From: Portunus trituberculatus
Lineage: Eukaryota; Arthropoda; Malacostraca; Decapoda; Portunidae
NCBI RefSeq assembly: GCF_017591435.1
Contig: NC_059287.1
Span: 10,118,696-10,182,695 of the forward strand
Direction of reading: 5' to 3'
Length of the DNA: 64,000 nt
The translations under genes were made by a program, and so were the position numbers. Shown here piece by piece: positions 10,202 through 22,567 of this stretch (the first letter of the stretch is position 1; the number at the start of each line of letters is the position of its first letter). The notes under the pieces were generated by a model. It was given only the letters and a program-made list of their open reading frames with translations, did not search any database and was not told the origin of the DNA.

Positions 10202-13200
10202 GTGCACACGCTGACGGCAGACGGTTCAGAAATGGCACCTGCCCTGGGATGTTTTCAAGCTACCTTATGGCTCGGGCAAAAGTCTTGCATCGCCCAGATC
10301 CAAGTTCACGATGGCGTCCAGACCCCACTCCTCTCCTATGGCCACTGCAAGGAACTGGCCATCATCTCCCCGGAGTTCCCGAAGCCGATTCTCAAGGTCA
10401 AGCATGTTAACCGGTGCAGCGAGCGGCCCCTCCCTGCCATCACGTCTCCATATGCTGCAAAGGAGTACTTCCTTCGAGAGTTTTCAGACGTACTTCTCTC
10501 CAAGGAGGATCTGAGGAAGGCTCCCCTGAAGCCCATGGTCGCACAGCCCATGCAGATCCACCTGAAGGAGGGCGCTACACTGTTCGCCATTCACACACCA
10601 CGACAAATCCCCTTCGCATTCCAGCAGCAAGTCAAGGATGAGCTGGACTCCATGGTGCATCAAGGGATAATTGAGCCTGCCGGCAATGAGCCGTCTGCCT
10701 GGTGTCACCCCTTGGTCATTGTGGCTAAGGACAAGGGAGTTCGCATCACAGTGGACCTCACAAAGCTCAATAGCCAGGTTTCTCGCCCAGCTCACCCAGC
10801 ACCAACATCTTACGCCGCTGTCCGCAGAGTTACTCCATCATCCCGCTTCTTCACGACAGCAGATGCTCTGTGTGGGTACTGGCAGTTGGTACTTGACGAG
10901 AAGGATCGCCACCTCACAACTTTCATCACCCCGTTCGGCCGGTTTAGGCATTGCCGAGGCCCTATGGGCTTAGCAGCTACTGGTGACACCTACTGCCACC
11001 GCAGCGACTTGGCACTCCAAGGGTTGGAGAATTGTGTCAAGGTGGTGGACGACATTCTTCTCTTTGATGATGACTTCCCCACACACTTGCAGAGGATTCA
11101 TCAGATGCTCAGCAGATGCAGAGAGCACGGGATCACCCTCACCAAGGACAAGTTTTCAGTTGCCGAGCCTCAGGTCCGATTCTGTGGCTACAACCTCTCC
11201 CCCTCTGGCATCTCTGCAGGCGAAGACCGTGTCAGTGCAATCCGGGACTTTCCTACGCCCGCGAACTTGACTGACCTCCGCTCCTTTATGGGCTTAGTGA
11301 ACCAGCTGTCAGAGTTCACCCCGGACATAGCAGCTGCAGCCCAGCTTCTCTGCCCTCTCTTGAGCCCTAAACGGACGTTCACTTGGACAGCGGACCATGA
11401 TGAAGCCTTCAACCATGTCAAGACGGTGCTTCTCCAGACGCCTGTTCTGGCCCACTTTGATCCAGCGCTACCAGTCGTCCTCCAGACGGATGCCTCCCGC
11501 CTCCATGGGATTGGGTACGCTCTCCTACAAGATCACGGCCAAGGATGCACACGACTAGTTCAATGTGGCTCACGCTTCCTCACTGACGCTGAGATGCGCT
11601 ACGCCACCATTGAGCTCGAGCTGCTTGCCGTTGTATGGGCCATGTCCAAGTGTCGGCTCCACCTCATAGGCCTACAGCACTTCACGCTGATGACGGACCA
11701 TCGGCCACTGGTCCCGATCCTGAATGCCTACACTTTGGACGCGATCGAGAATCCCCGTCTCCAATGTCTGAAGGAGAAAATCTCACTCTACCTCTTCACA
11801 GCCGTATGGCGCGCCGGGAAGTTGCTACGCATCCCAGATGCCCTGTCGAGAGCCCCAGTCAGCCACCCCACTCCTGAGGATGAGATGACGTGCACTGCTG
11901 CCACTCCCCACCTGCGGTGTGTCGTAGCTGCCAACGCTGAAGGCTCCGACCAAAACACACCACACCATGATGCCGATCGGACGCTCCAGGAGTTCAGAGC
12001 AGCAGCGAGGGCAGACCCGTCATATGCCCACCTCACCGCCTGCGTGACATCTGGCTTCCTGTCCAACCGGTACGAGCTCCACAGTTTTTTACTTCCCTAC
12101 TGGAAGCTCAGCGATCACCTCTACGCAGATGGGGAGCTTGTCCTCTATGGCCAGAGGATCGTTGTTCCTGTAGCTCTCCGCCGCCGCACCCTTGCTCGTC
12201 TCCACGACAGCCACCGCAGTGTGGAAGCTACCCGCCGTCGGGCGAGGCAGACTGTTTTCTGGCCTGGCATTGACTCTGACATCGCCAATACTGTTTGTGC
12301 CTGTGAACCATGTCAAGTCCTCCAGCCGAGCCAACAACAGGAACCCCTGATGTGCGACGACAACCCATCCAGGCCCTTTGAGTCCGTCTCCGCAGACTTC
12401 TTCACAGTCGCTGCCAAGTCCTTTCTTGTCATTGCGGACAGACTCTCGGGATGGCCTGTGGTCGTCCCATGTGGTGCGGACACCACAGCCACACGCACCA
12501 TCCAGATGTTCTGCCGCTATTTCCGGGAAGTGGGTGTCCCCCTCCGTCTCCGCACTGATGGCAGGCCGCAGTTTGCCAGTGCAGACTTCCAGAACTTCAT
12601 GGAGCACTGTGGTGTTCACCACATAGTGACTTCGCCGCACTATCCCCAGTCTAATGGCCATGCTGAGGCGGCTGTCAAGTCGGTGAAGCATCTCATCTTG
12701 AAGACAGCCCCCTCCGGCAACATTGATACGGAGGAGTTTGCCAGAGGTCTCCTGGAGCTGCATAACTCTCCCAACTATACAGGACGGTCCCCTTCGCAAC
12801 ACCTCTATGGCCATCCCCTTCGGTCCTGCATCCCTGCCCACCCAGAGTCCTTCTCCGCGGACTGGCAGACCAAGACGGAGGAATGCGACCGCCACGCTGC
12901 CGCCCAAGCTGAACAGGTGCAGGCTCACTATGACCAGCACGCCAGGCCCCTCCCCAAGCTGCGCATTGGAGCCACAGTCCGCATCCAGGACCCTGTGTCT
13001 CTCCACTGGGATAAGGTCAGTGTGGTCATGGGCTGCAGCAGGAACAGGGAATATGATGTTCGTCTCCCCAGCGGACGTGTCTGGCGACGCAACCGCCGTC
13101 TCCTACGCCCAGTGCCGCCCCATGGTGATGATCCTCCCCACCATATCCCTGTGGTCCCTTGGTCAGACGAGAAAAGTCCGTCTGCTTTACTTGCTCCCCC

Positions 13201-13294
13201 AGTTGCCCCACGTCGTTCCCAGCGGCTCATGGAAAAGAGTTCCGCTCGAGACAGTGCTACGAGCGTGAGGGGGGAGGGAGGTGTGGGTATGTAA
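10202..13294 (+). CDS. gypsy Pol: reverse transcriptase, RNase H, integrase
   Basis: An open frame of 1030 codons. The reverse transcriptase has GIIEPAGNEPSAWCHPLVIV, FITPFGRFRHCRGPMGL and the catalytic VVDDILLFDDD near 11045. RNase H has VVLQTDASRLHGIGYALLQD. Integrase has the HHCC region (HDSHRS to CEPCQ) and a DDE triad in SADFFTVAAKSFLVI, RTDGRPQFAS and SNGHAEAAVK. An SH3-like tail precedes the polypurine tract, and the frame runs a few codons into the 3' LTR. The true N-terminus is uncertain because gag-pol junctions are frameshifted. It is an old transposon gene, not a host gene. Confidence 0.92.
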   Translation: MHTLTADGSEMAPALGCFQATLWLGQKSCIAQIQVHDGVQTPLLSYGHCKELAIISPEFPKPILKVKHVNRCSERPLPAITSPYAAKEYFLREFSDVLLSKEDLRKAPLKPMVAQPMQIHLKEGATLFAIHTPRQIPFAFQQQVKDELDSMVHQGIIEPAGNEPSAWCHPLVIVAKDKGVRITVDLTKLNSQVSRPAHPAPTSYAAVRRVTPSSRFFTTADALCGYWQLVLDEKDRHLTTFITPFGRFRHCRGPMGLAATGDTYCHRSDLALQGLENCVKVVDDILLFDDDFPTHLQRIHQMLSRCREHGITLTKDKFSVAEPQVRFCGYNLSPSGISAGEDRVSAIRDFPTPANLTDLRSFMGLVNQLSEFTPDIAAAAQLLCPLLSPKRTFTWTADHDEAFNHVKTVLLQTPVLAHFDPALPVVLQTDASRLHGIGYALLQDHGQGCTRLVQCGSRFLTDAEMRYATIELELLAVVWAMSKCRLHLIGLQHFTLMTDHRPLVPILNAYTLDAIENPRLQCLKEKISLYLFTAVWRAGKLLRIPDALSRAPVSHPTPEDEMTCTAATPHLRCVVAANAEGSDQNTPHHDADRTLQEFRAAARADPSYAHLTACVTSGFLSNRYELHSFLLPYWKLSDHLYADGELVLYGQRIVVPVALRRRTLARLHDSHRSVEATRRRARQTVFWPGIDSDIANTVCACEPCQVLQPSQQQEPLMCDDNPSRPFESVSADFFTVAAKSFLVIADRLSGWPVVVPCGADTTATRTIQMFCRYFREVGVPLRLRTDGRPQFASADFQNFMEHCGVHHIVTSPHYPQSNGHAEAAVKSVKHLILKTAPSGNIDTEEFARGLLELHNSPNYTGRSPSQHLYGHPLRSCIPAHPESFSADWQTKTEECDRHAAAQAEQVQAHYDQHARPLPKLRIGATVRIQDPVSLHWDKVSVVMGCSRNREYDVRLPSGRVWRRNRRLLRPVPPHGDDPPHHIPVVPWSDEKSPSALLAPPVAPRRSQRLMEKSSARDSATSVRGEGGVGM

Positions 13295-13520
13295 TGTAAT
13301 GTATCATATGTATTCCCTGTACCTCTGATTATCGTACGCCTGGCAACCCTACGTAAGCCTCAGTCTTGCTGGCGTCTCCAAGGCAGGCAAGCGTACGGAG
13401 GTCCTTCCAACGCTTTCTCTGTGTTCCTCTGCTTGAATATACCTACTCCAGTTAGTACGTGTTTCTATGAAGAACCTTCACCTTCGTGGCTGTACAGTCC
13501 CGACAGCTACCCAACACCAC
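13280..13520 (+). repeat. 3' LTR of gypsy element
   Basis: Partner of 7721-7961, with seven clear substitutions plus a two-base difference at the very start (GG versus AA). It directly follows the polypurine run. Confidence 0.92.
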
Positions 13521-14268
13521 ACACGATAGATAATGAGGCACTAGGAAGTTCCAAGTGTGAGAAAGATTTAGTAGTCATAGTTAGTTCCGATCTTGGTACT
13601 TGAAAGCAATGTATTGAGACCAGGAATAAGGTGAATAGAGTATTGGGATTCATTTTTAGAAGTGTTAAAAGCAGAAGTCCTGAAGTAATACTAAAATTAT
13701 ACTTAGCACTGGTCAGGCCACATCTTAATTATGCGGCACAATTCTGGTCCCCACATTTTAGGAAGGATATAGCTCTATTGGAGTTAGTGCAAAGGAGGAT
13801 GACTAAAAAGATACAGGGAGTGAGGGATATTCCCTATGAAGCGAGACTGAAAAAACTCAATCTGCATTCCTTAGAGAGACGTAGGTTAAGAGGAGAGCTG
13901 ATAGAAGTATTTAAGTGGTATGAGAGTTTTAACAAAGGGGACAAGAACAAAGTTCTTAGGGTGTGTTTACTCCAAGCAAATCGAATCGATTCAATTCATG
14001 AAGAATCAACACGATTCATGAATCATGTTGATTCGCTACATTAGTTTCAATGTAACTGTTTACACCAGGCAAATGGCAAATGGAGTCAATTCAAATCACG
14101 CCGATTCATGGCGATTCAGAATCAATGATTGGTTTGGACCCATTTTTTCATGAATCAAGGTGATTCAGCCGAGGAGTAAGCACCATATTAGTGGACGTTC
14201 TAATCAATTTAGTAAAAGAATAATGTGCTATATATGATTCCAGTGATCCTGTGCGCCGAAATCATGTA

Positions 14269-15263
14269 CAGGCAACCCCCGTTTAACGAAGGGGGTTACG
14301 TTCCTAAAAAACACTTCGTTAAGCGAAACTTCGTTAAGCGAACCGATTATAACAAGTTTAACCCCTAATTTGAACTTCCATTGAGAGTAAGCAAAGCGAG
14401 AGTGCATCATAGTACAGTAAAAGGTTCAATGAAAGTAAAAATTATGAAGTTAAACATTTAGGTAGTTTAATTTAAGTCATTATAATGTACACTAATGTAT
14501 GTATGTATGTAACTTTATAATGTTGATGATCTTAACTTTATGAAGGGAGGAAGAGTGAAACGGGAAAGACACTAACCGGCAACCTGTGGAATGTAAACAA
14601 AGGGCGCATCATTGTACTGCATACAAAACTTATGTACCACATTTCCACAAGGCTTTCCATTTTATCCATTGTAGAGTCACGAGTTCACGTGGTTCTTTTA
14701 GCTTGCAAGAAAGATACGGTCTCACCAGCCTTCTTAATAGAGTCTGCTGACTTGAAAATAGAGACAGTATAATATGGAGTCAAGATAGTGGCCAGCACTG
14801 CTATAGTTTTCTGGCCTCTCTCGTGTCTGTGAATAATATCTAGCTTCACTTGGAGAGTAAGAGACTTCCTGGTCTTCTTACGAACACTACGCCAATTGCA
14901 GGGCATTTTGGTGGTAAGTTGAGCTAGGGAAGACAAGCTGCTGCTGACGCTGTTATGTTTTGACTGGGGAGTGAGTGTTGCATGTGTTGTCCACGAAAGG
15001 CTTGATCTTGATCTTGATCTTTATTCTATAGGTGTCCCAGGTTTTTTCCTGAGGCAGGCCTTAGTACCAGCAGCTCCTGGTGTATTCAAAAGCCAGTCAG
15101 CTTGCATGATATGGTGGGGCTTTCAAATTTGGAAAAAAATTACCTGGATAAAACTTCATTAAAGCGAGTTTGGTGTTCGTTAAACGAGCAGATGGTAGTA
15201 AAATTAAACCTTCGTTGTAGCGAAATTTCGTTGTGTGAACCTTCGTTAAACGGGGATTGCCTG
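14269..15263 (-). mobile_element. pogo/Tigger element with transposase remnant
   Basis: 24-bp inverted ends starting CAGGCAACCCCCGTTTAACG, one mismatch, flanked by TA on both sides. The minus strand at 14685-14936 encodes the start of a Tigger transposase: KKTRKSLTLQVKLDIIHRHE and SIFKSADSIKKAGETVS, the CENP-B/psq helix-turn-helix. The rest of the transposase is missing, so it is non-autonomous. Confidence 0.88.
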
Positions 15264-15355
15264 TACATGTATTGTAATGATCACTGAACCATAGTGTCAG
15301 ATGCCTACATCATAAGTGCAATATGAGAAATATGAAGATACAAGAAATAAAGATA

Positions 15356-16203
15356 CACTCAACCCTCGATTTGCCGGACTAAAAGGGGGGAAGGCTTGTC
15401 CGGGAATGGCAAATGTCCGGCAATGGAAAATGTCCGAGGGTCTACCCCCTTGCCGGACTTTACCCTATACAGGTTGAACCCCGCTTTAACGGCACGCGAT
15501 TTACCGGAATCCCGTGTTTAACGGCAAAAATTTCCGGTGGGAACATAGTGTTGTCTTTAACGGCATTTCGGCACCTGCACCAGCTGTACCAGGAAGTTGG
15601 AAAATAAATCAGACGTTTTTTGTTCAGAAAAACAAAACTGAGGAGAAGAAAGAGACTTTGCACCAGATGTGGAAGACAAGAGAAAGAAAAATAAAAGAAA
15701 GGCAGGATCAGGAAGAATAGAAGTAACAGGAGGTGCCGAGGCAAAGGCAAAACCTCCGACGACCATCATCATCATCATCATCATCATCTCACCACGTGGG
15801 GCCGTAACACATGCCAATGCCGCCGACACACATCTGTACTGTTTTTTTTATTAGCATTTACCTTACTGTAGATATATTGATGGTAGATATCTGATCCCGT
15901 GTGGTCTAGTGGCGGCTTCAGTAGTTTCGTCTACTCAGAATCAGACACGACTTCCATACTCCACGACAAGCACGTAAGCACAACACTCGTGTGACGCGGC
16001 AGACTTGTTTACAGTCCAGTACTAGACGTGTATGTCCGCCCGCGCTGCCATCTATAGTGCCCGATTTGGGAACTTTGTCTGGCGCGGTAGTTTGAAATCG
16101 ACTTGTCCCGAACTTTTTTTTTTTTTTTTTTTTTTCCCACAGACTCTTGTCCGGCAAATCCGAAATCCGGCAAATGGAGGTCCGGCAAATCGAGGGTTGA
16201 GTG
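15356..16203. mobile_element. Tigger-like MITE
   Basis: Perfect 24-bp inverted ends beginning CACTCAACCCTCGATTTGCC, flanked by TA at 15354-15355 and 16204-16205. Subterminal repeats of the TGTCCGGCAA type occur at both ends. It contains a short (ATC)n at 15765-15787 and a T run at 16112-16135. No transposase. Confidence 0.85.
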
Positions 16204-16205
16204 TA

Positions 16206-18240
16206 TATGGAAGTATGATAGTTCGCCAGTATGCGGTGTGTAGTCGTATCCAGCCATAAAAGAGTTTAGGAAGGGCAGGAAGGTCAACAGGAAACATTTA
16301 ATGACCCAGGTCAGTTGACCCAGGGCAGCCCGGGCAGATATATATCGCCCAGGTCATGTAAACATCCGGTGGTAGTGTTGTCGTCTTGGATGTTGTTCAT
16401 ACCACACGTGGAGTTCTTTTGAGCTTGTACTTGATTGGTGAATGGTACCTTCTGAGGCGTGTTGTGTGGGTCAAGACACGCCCCCATAAGTTCCTGAAGG
16501 GAAATTGTAGAGGGTTGAAGCAGAGAGAGAGAGAGGAGAGAGGAAGCAGAGAGGACAACGCTGCTCTAAGCGGGCCACCCTCGGCTGCATAGCTGAGGCG
16601 TTTTGTACTTCATATATAACCAGTAAGTGGAGCTTATAAGTTGCAATGCAGTCTTTTGAGGTAAATTAGAATGGAGGAAGAAGCATGATAGGAGGTTTAG
16701 GTATTATGTGGTATTAGTTGATTATGGTTTATGTGGTTGTACTTTGGTTCATAATGACGTCGTTATATACTTGCGTTTTCATCTATGAGTAAGGGAATTT
16801 GTATCTGACTACCTACGTATGTGCATGTGTGTTGCTCTGACGAATAAGTTACATAACATATTTACTAGTGTGTAATTGTGTACAAAGTTAACGTGGTTCC
16901 ATGTATGGGTACCAAGAGAAAGAGATTACTTGAGGAAGTCACTTGTGTGGAGATATCAATATTTGTCATTATATTTCGGTGGTGTTACGTTGTCATTTTG
17001 TTGAGGAGTCTGGTAATTATATGTGTATGGTAATATATTTGGTGGTACGTCATGTGGTTGCTTGCATTCATGTACCAAGTAAAGGTCATCCTTATATACG
17101 GGTAGCTGGGAAAAAGGGGTAATATTGTACGTATTACGTATGAGATTTCTGGAGAAATAAAGCACCGTGTTCAGATGTTGTAATACGTTATGAAGATACA
17201 GTGGATGATGTTGAAGTGAAATCCGTTTTGATGCGAGAATATTTACGAGATTAATGCAATTCTTAAAGATGTTTGTAAGAGAAATTGTAATAATTGCAGT
17301 GGAGAAGGCAACAGAAAGAGTTGTGATTGTTACTTGTCGGCGCCGTATCAAACACCTTATGTATAGATATTAGTTTTGTTAATTAAAGATAGAAAAAACC
17401 TTTGACTATTTATAGCCAGTAGCTAGACAATTTGTGCAACGTCGTGCAACAGCTCGGATCACGACAATAGCTCATAGCTAGAAAGAACTGGTGCAACCTA
17501 CACATTATTAGATAATATTATTCTGCATATTTTAAGAACAAATGACAACAGAGTGTTATGGACATGGTTTTACATTTTCATCTGGCAATTGTATGGTGTA
17601 TTGTCTACCTTTGAAAGGTGTGGTGAGCCAGGCACCAGCCAGAGTGGGGGAGGGGTGTAAACTTCCTTATATTACCCCTTGTGCTTCTGATTTCGGTCAC
17701 TAAATACTACAGAATGGCACATCAAAAAGTAAAAGTTAAGATGACAAAATAATAGAATTAACATAACTGTACTTGTTTTAATATCCTCTGTATACCATTA
17801 AACCTAAATAAAGAGTGGATGTGATAATATGGTATCAAATGGTATGCCCATTTCTTCCATGGTGAATGTATGTATCAGTGGATCATTCTGTCCTGCCACT
17901 CAACACCTCCACCTGGCGAGACAAAGTATTCTCTCAGAGTGTCACGAACTGACATGGCTTCTGCTGTAGGTCTAGTACTTTTTGTTGGTGACAGGCTCCA
18001 CCAACATCTTAAATCATTCTGTGGTTATCCTAAAAAAATACTAAAAACTCTCCAGATTATTGACCAAATCTGGGAAAAAATGTCCAAAGCTCCCGAATTC
18101 AGCTCTTCTAGAATTAATTGAATGCACTCATTTCTGTTGCTGACGTCTACACCTACGCATCCTCAGCCACTGTAACACTGCTATTTCTGCAAAAGCTAAT
18201 ACATCCATACTTCCTGATGGTTGCCTTGGTACTGAATCCT
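16206..18240. other. Interior of the TIR element, no gene recognised
   Basis: AT-rich, with only short open frames on either strand (the longest about 130 codons on minus at 16956-17351, low complexity). Nothing resembling a transposase was seen. Confidence 0.5.
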
Positions 18241-18574
18241 CTGAATTCTGTGAATCAGAAGTGTTGTGACTCAGTCAATTGGAACTATGCAGATTCAAAA
18301 TGACTCAATTAAAATGATTCTTCATGAATTGAATCGATTCCATTCGCTTGATATAAATGCACCCTTGGGATCAGTAGCAGGGACAGAACCAGAAATAACG
18401 GGTTTAAACTTGAAAAATTCAAGTTCAGGAAGAGAAATGTGAAGAAACTGGTTTTCAAACAGTGGTTGATCAGTGGATGGAATTAGGTAGCTTTAAACAC
18501 ACAGAGACTGCCACGTGTAGGCCTGGCAGCCTCTTGCAGCTTCCTTCTTTTCTTATGTTCTTATGTAAATGTGC

Positions 18575-18575
<1 letters not shown>

Positions 18576-18651
<76 letters not shown>
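18576..18651. repeat. (AT)n microsatellite, left flank of Tigger
   Basis: About 75 bp of AT immediately left of the Tigger terminus at 18652. A second (AT)n lies at the right terminus. Confidence 0.95.
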
Positions 18652-19906
<1,255 letters not shown>

Positions 19907-20232
19907 TGAATGCAGGACTATGATATATGTCAGAGGTAGCTCTAGCCAATGACAGGTACCAAGAAAAAGGGATGACATGTCACTTTTGTTAGCAATATGG
20001 GTAGGAGCACTGCTTCATCAAGAACAAAGCTCGCTACAGAATATCTAGATGGAACACTATAGCACTCGTTTTACACTGAGAGAACCTTCAGTCACACTCA
20101 AGCATCCTGGACTCACTTCCCAAACTGTTTCTCGTCCTTCACGTCCTTCTGGAAGTCGATCTTGTTCGTTGATACCCACTGGGAGAGTGTGTGCAGGCCC
20201 TGTGGAGCATTGTTGGATTCATTACACTGCAT

Positions 20233-20468
20233 ACTAACACTTAGATTTGAAAAAAGTTAGATTTAAAGAAGAGACAGGGGGGAAGTGGTTCTCAAATAAA
20301 GTGGTAGATCATTGAAATGGACTCTGTAATCAGGTTGTCAGTGTTGAGTCATTCAGGAACTTTAAAATATAAGACAAATTTATCGATGACGAGGATAGGT
20401 GGAAACAGGTAGGTATGTTTCATATAGGGTCTGTGGCTTCCTGCAGCTTTTTCCGTTCTCTTATATTA
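20233..20468 (+). mobile_element. CR1-like LINE 3' end fragment
   Basis: Shares with 18390-18566 the C-terminal coding block (GKWFSNKVVDH) and the 3' UTR around CTTCCTGCAGC. It is the same CR1-like family as the gypsy-interrupted copy. Confidence 0.6.
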
Positions 20469-20474
20469 CAGATA

Positions 20475-20605
20475 CAGTGGAACTTCAGTTATCTAATGTT
20501 TCCCTTATTGAACAAATCTGTTTTCAAACAACACTTTGAACTCATATTTGCTTTGGTTGCCACATCATAATTTGGTTCTTGAACAAAGTTACTTGATTTC
20601 AAATA
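20475..20605 (+). mobile_element. Left end of a Tigger-like element
   Basis: Begins CAGTGGAACTTCAGTTATCT after TA, a typical Tigger terminus. No matching right end was found before the next element at 20606. Confidence 0.5.
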
Positions 20606-22061
20606 CAGGTAATACTCGATTTATGCGATAGATGCATTCCAAGAGGCATCGCATATATCAAAATTTGTGTAAAACAAACATGTAATTCTCATAAGAAACA
20701 ATAGATAATAGGGGGGATGCGGGGTGTGGTCCAAAAAAATTTGTACAAAATACTCTATTTATTTGGCTAAATTAACGTTTTTATTATTTACCATTCTAAA
20801 TACTAGAAGTGTATTTAAAGTAAAGGGAAAAGCAAGAAATAATAAGAGAAAGCAAAAAATAATAAGAGAAAACAACAAAACAAAGAATACGTAAACAAAA
20901 CACTCACTGCGTCACTGCCTTCACCATTCACACCACAGTCAGTCACCATCTTCCTCTGAGCTTTACCACTTTATCAAAAATCCACTGATCAAAAATAACC
21001 CCACATGTATAAGAAGATGAAGGACGTTTTGGTGAATTGAAGGCAGATTGAAGAGATTCTGTCAATACTCAGTGCTGGTAGACTGCACATAAGGCACTAG
21101 GAGAGCAGGAGCTGGATCCAAGATTCTTTAACAACGTCAAAGCAACCTCCTGCCGCGAAATGGCTTCCATGAATGCTTGAAGGGACGGTGACAAGGTTGC
21201 TATCAGGTTGCTCTGAGGTTGCTGGGAACACAACTCTGGAGGTGGTGTTACTCTTATATATGCATCTATGTTCACAAAACAACATTTCTATTAGATTTTT
21301 ACAAACCTTGCCACCAAGAAAGGATTGTTTTGTAATGCATAAAGTGAAATCTTACATGGAATACCAAAAAATAAAGCAGAGATGAGATCTGCCACAGACG
21401 AGGAGGAGACTCGCGGCGACTCGGCCGCTTCTTCTTCTTGTGACCCTTTTAGCTTGTGTGTTGCTTTCACCACGATATTACATTTGTTTCCACTCCTCTA
21501 TTGCCTGCTATAATGGATATCATATCTTAGTATTCATATAAGCTCATGCCATGAGAATAACCTCGACTCCGTGGCACTGAGTGATAGTGAATTACTAATG
21601 AAATACCGCAGTATTTCATTAGTCCCTCTAAGCGTTCATGGATGCCATTTCACAGCAGGAGGTTGCTCTGGCATTGTTAAAGTTTCTTGGATCCAGCTCC
21701 TGGCAGCCAATGAGCACTTTTAGGCGGGCTACCAACCTCCACCCGCCAACAGCAACGAATCTTTGTGGATGCTATTTTACAAAGGTTGGTATGTGAGCAG
21801 GAGGTTGCTATGGAGGTTGTCTGTACCAACACAGACAACAACCTGCTTCTTGGATCCAGCCCTGGAGCTCCCACCTATCGGCCAGCTGCAGAAGTCTCTG
21901 GCGCGCAGTTTGAAATTGCATCTGGAGCTCATTTTGAAAATGCGGTTGGGCCAAATCGCATATAAGCAAACCGATCGTGCAAATTAAATTAATTATATAT
22001 TTTTTCGGTCGCGTTATACAAAAACGCGTAAATCAAACATGCGTAAATCGAGAGTTACCTG
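20606..22061. mobile_element. Tigger-like MITE
   Basis: Inverted ends CAGGTAATACTCGATTTATG and its complement at 22042-22061, with subterminal GCGTAAATC-type repeats and TA on both sides. It carries foldback copy 1 at about 21110-21630. Confidence 0.8.
21110..21630. repeat. Foldback repeat, copy 1
   Basis: About 520 bp closely matching 22568-23095. It starts at the GAGCTGGATCCAAGATTC block and ends in a short palindrome (CTAATGAAATACCGCAGTAT region, 21594-21622). Confidence 0.75.
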
Positions 22062-22173
22062 TACTAAAAGACAAAGCAAAAGTTGCAGTTATTATCAAAG
22101 TATGATTTCTATAAATACAGTATCACTCCGCTTAACGAACATTCGTCTAACGAATTTCTGGTTTAACGTACTA

Positions 22174-22424
22174 CAGCCAACCCTCGGCTATCGCGACTTC
22201 GGCTATTGCATTTTATTGCTATAGCGCACCCATGAAAAGCTGCTAAAATTTCATTATCACGACGTCAGATGCCTGCTATCGCGCGCTCCGCCATGACGTC
22301 ATGGAATATCTGAGCACTCATTGGCCAAAACCGCCTTCCCACCAAGATCAATTCGGCTATCGTGTTTTCGGCTATGGCGCTGCTATTTCGGTCCCAATTG
22401 GGCGCGATAGCCGAGAGTTAAGTG
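22174..22424. mobile_element. 251-bp Tigger-like MITE (nested)
   Basis: Inverted ends CAGCCAACCCTCGGCTATCG and its near-complement (CACTTAACTCTCGGCTATCG reading inward), TA on both sides. Repeated GGCTATCG/GGCTATGG motifs lie inside. Confidence 0.8.
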
Positions 22425-22567
22425 TATATAAAGTTAGACCAAAAATTCCACATAACGTACAACCACATCCGTTTTAGCGAATTTTCTGGGTTTGAATTTG
22501 CCAGGTGAGGGATCGAACGCGGCAGCTTTGCTGTGATTGGCTGGCTCCCCGCCTCTGTCTCTAGCGC

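Larger units (their letters stand above)
7721..13520 (+). mobile_element. Ty3/gypsy LTR retrotransposon with both LTRs
   Basis: Structure: 5' LTR 7721-7961, a TGGCGCAG primer-site candidate immediately after, a gag region, zinc-knuckle and protease remnants, a long pol, the polypurine tract GAGGGGGGAGGGAG at 13267-13280, and a 3' LTR 13280-13520. ACAC occurs on both outer flanks (7717-7720 and 13521-13524). Taking out the element with one copy leaves the CR1 LINE in frame, which fixes the borders. The two LTRs differ at about nine of 241 positions. Gag has a stop and frameshifts, while pol is still open for 1030 codons. Confidence 0.93.
13959..18364. mobile_element. 4.4-kb TIR element, PIF/Harbinger-like termini
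   Basis: Left end GGGTGTGTTTACTCCAAGCA and right end complementary to GGGTGCATTTATATCAAGCG, both continuing into a shared AATCGATTCAATTCATGAAG block. Flanks are TTA (13956-13958) and TTG (18365-18367), close to the TTA/TAA duplication of PIF/Harbinger. No transposase was recognised inside. Two TA-flanked elements are nested at 14269-15263 and 15356-16203. The interior 16210-18200 has no gene I can support. It interrupts the CR1-like LINE. Confidence 0.6.
7567..18566 (+). mobile_element. CR1-like LINE fragment, split by two later insertions
   Basis: Three pieces read in one direction. 7567-7720 carries the end of the RT palm (KEWTDKWQMHFNINKCRVLS). 13525-13958 carries the thumb/C-terminus (IFRSVKSRSPEVILKLYLAL, RRLRGELIEVFKWYESFNKG). 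18365-18566 carries the last residues and a 3' end in TTATGTTCTTATG. The first gap is filled by the gypsy element and the second by the 4.4-kb TIR element. Frame is continuous across the gypsy target site. It is a decayed 5'-truncated copy. The same 3' terminus recurs at 20233-20468. Confidence 0.75.

Noticed and set aside
12089..13006. 305-codon minus-strand open frame
   Set aside because: It lies entirely antisense to the gypsy integrase region and has no family signature. It is a shadow of a GC-rich coding frame.
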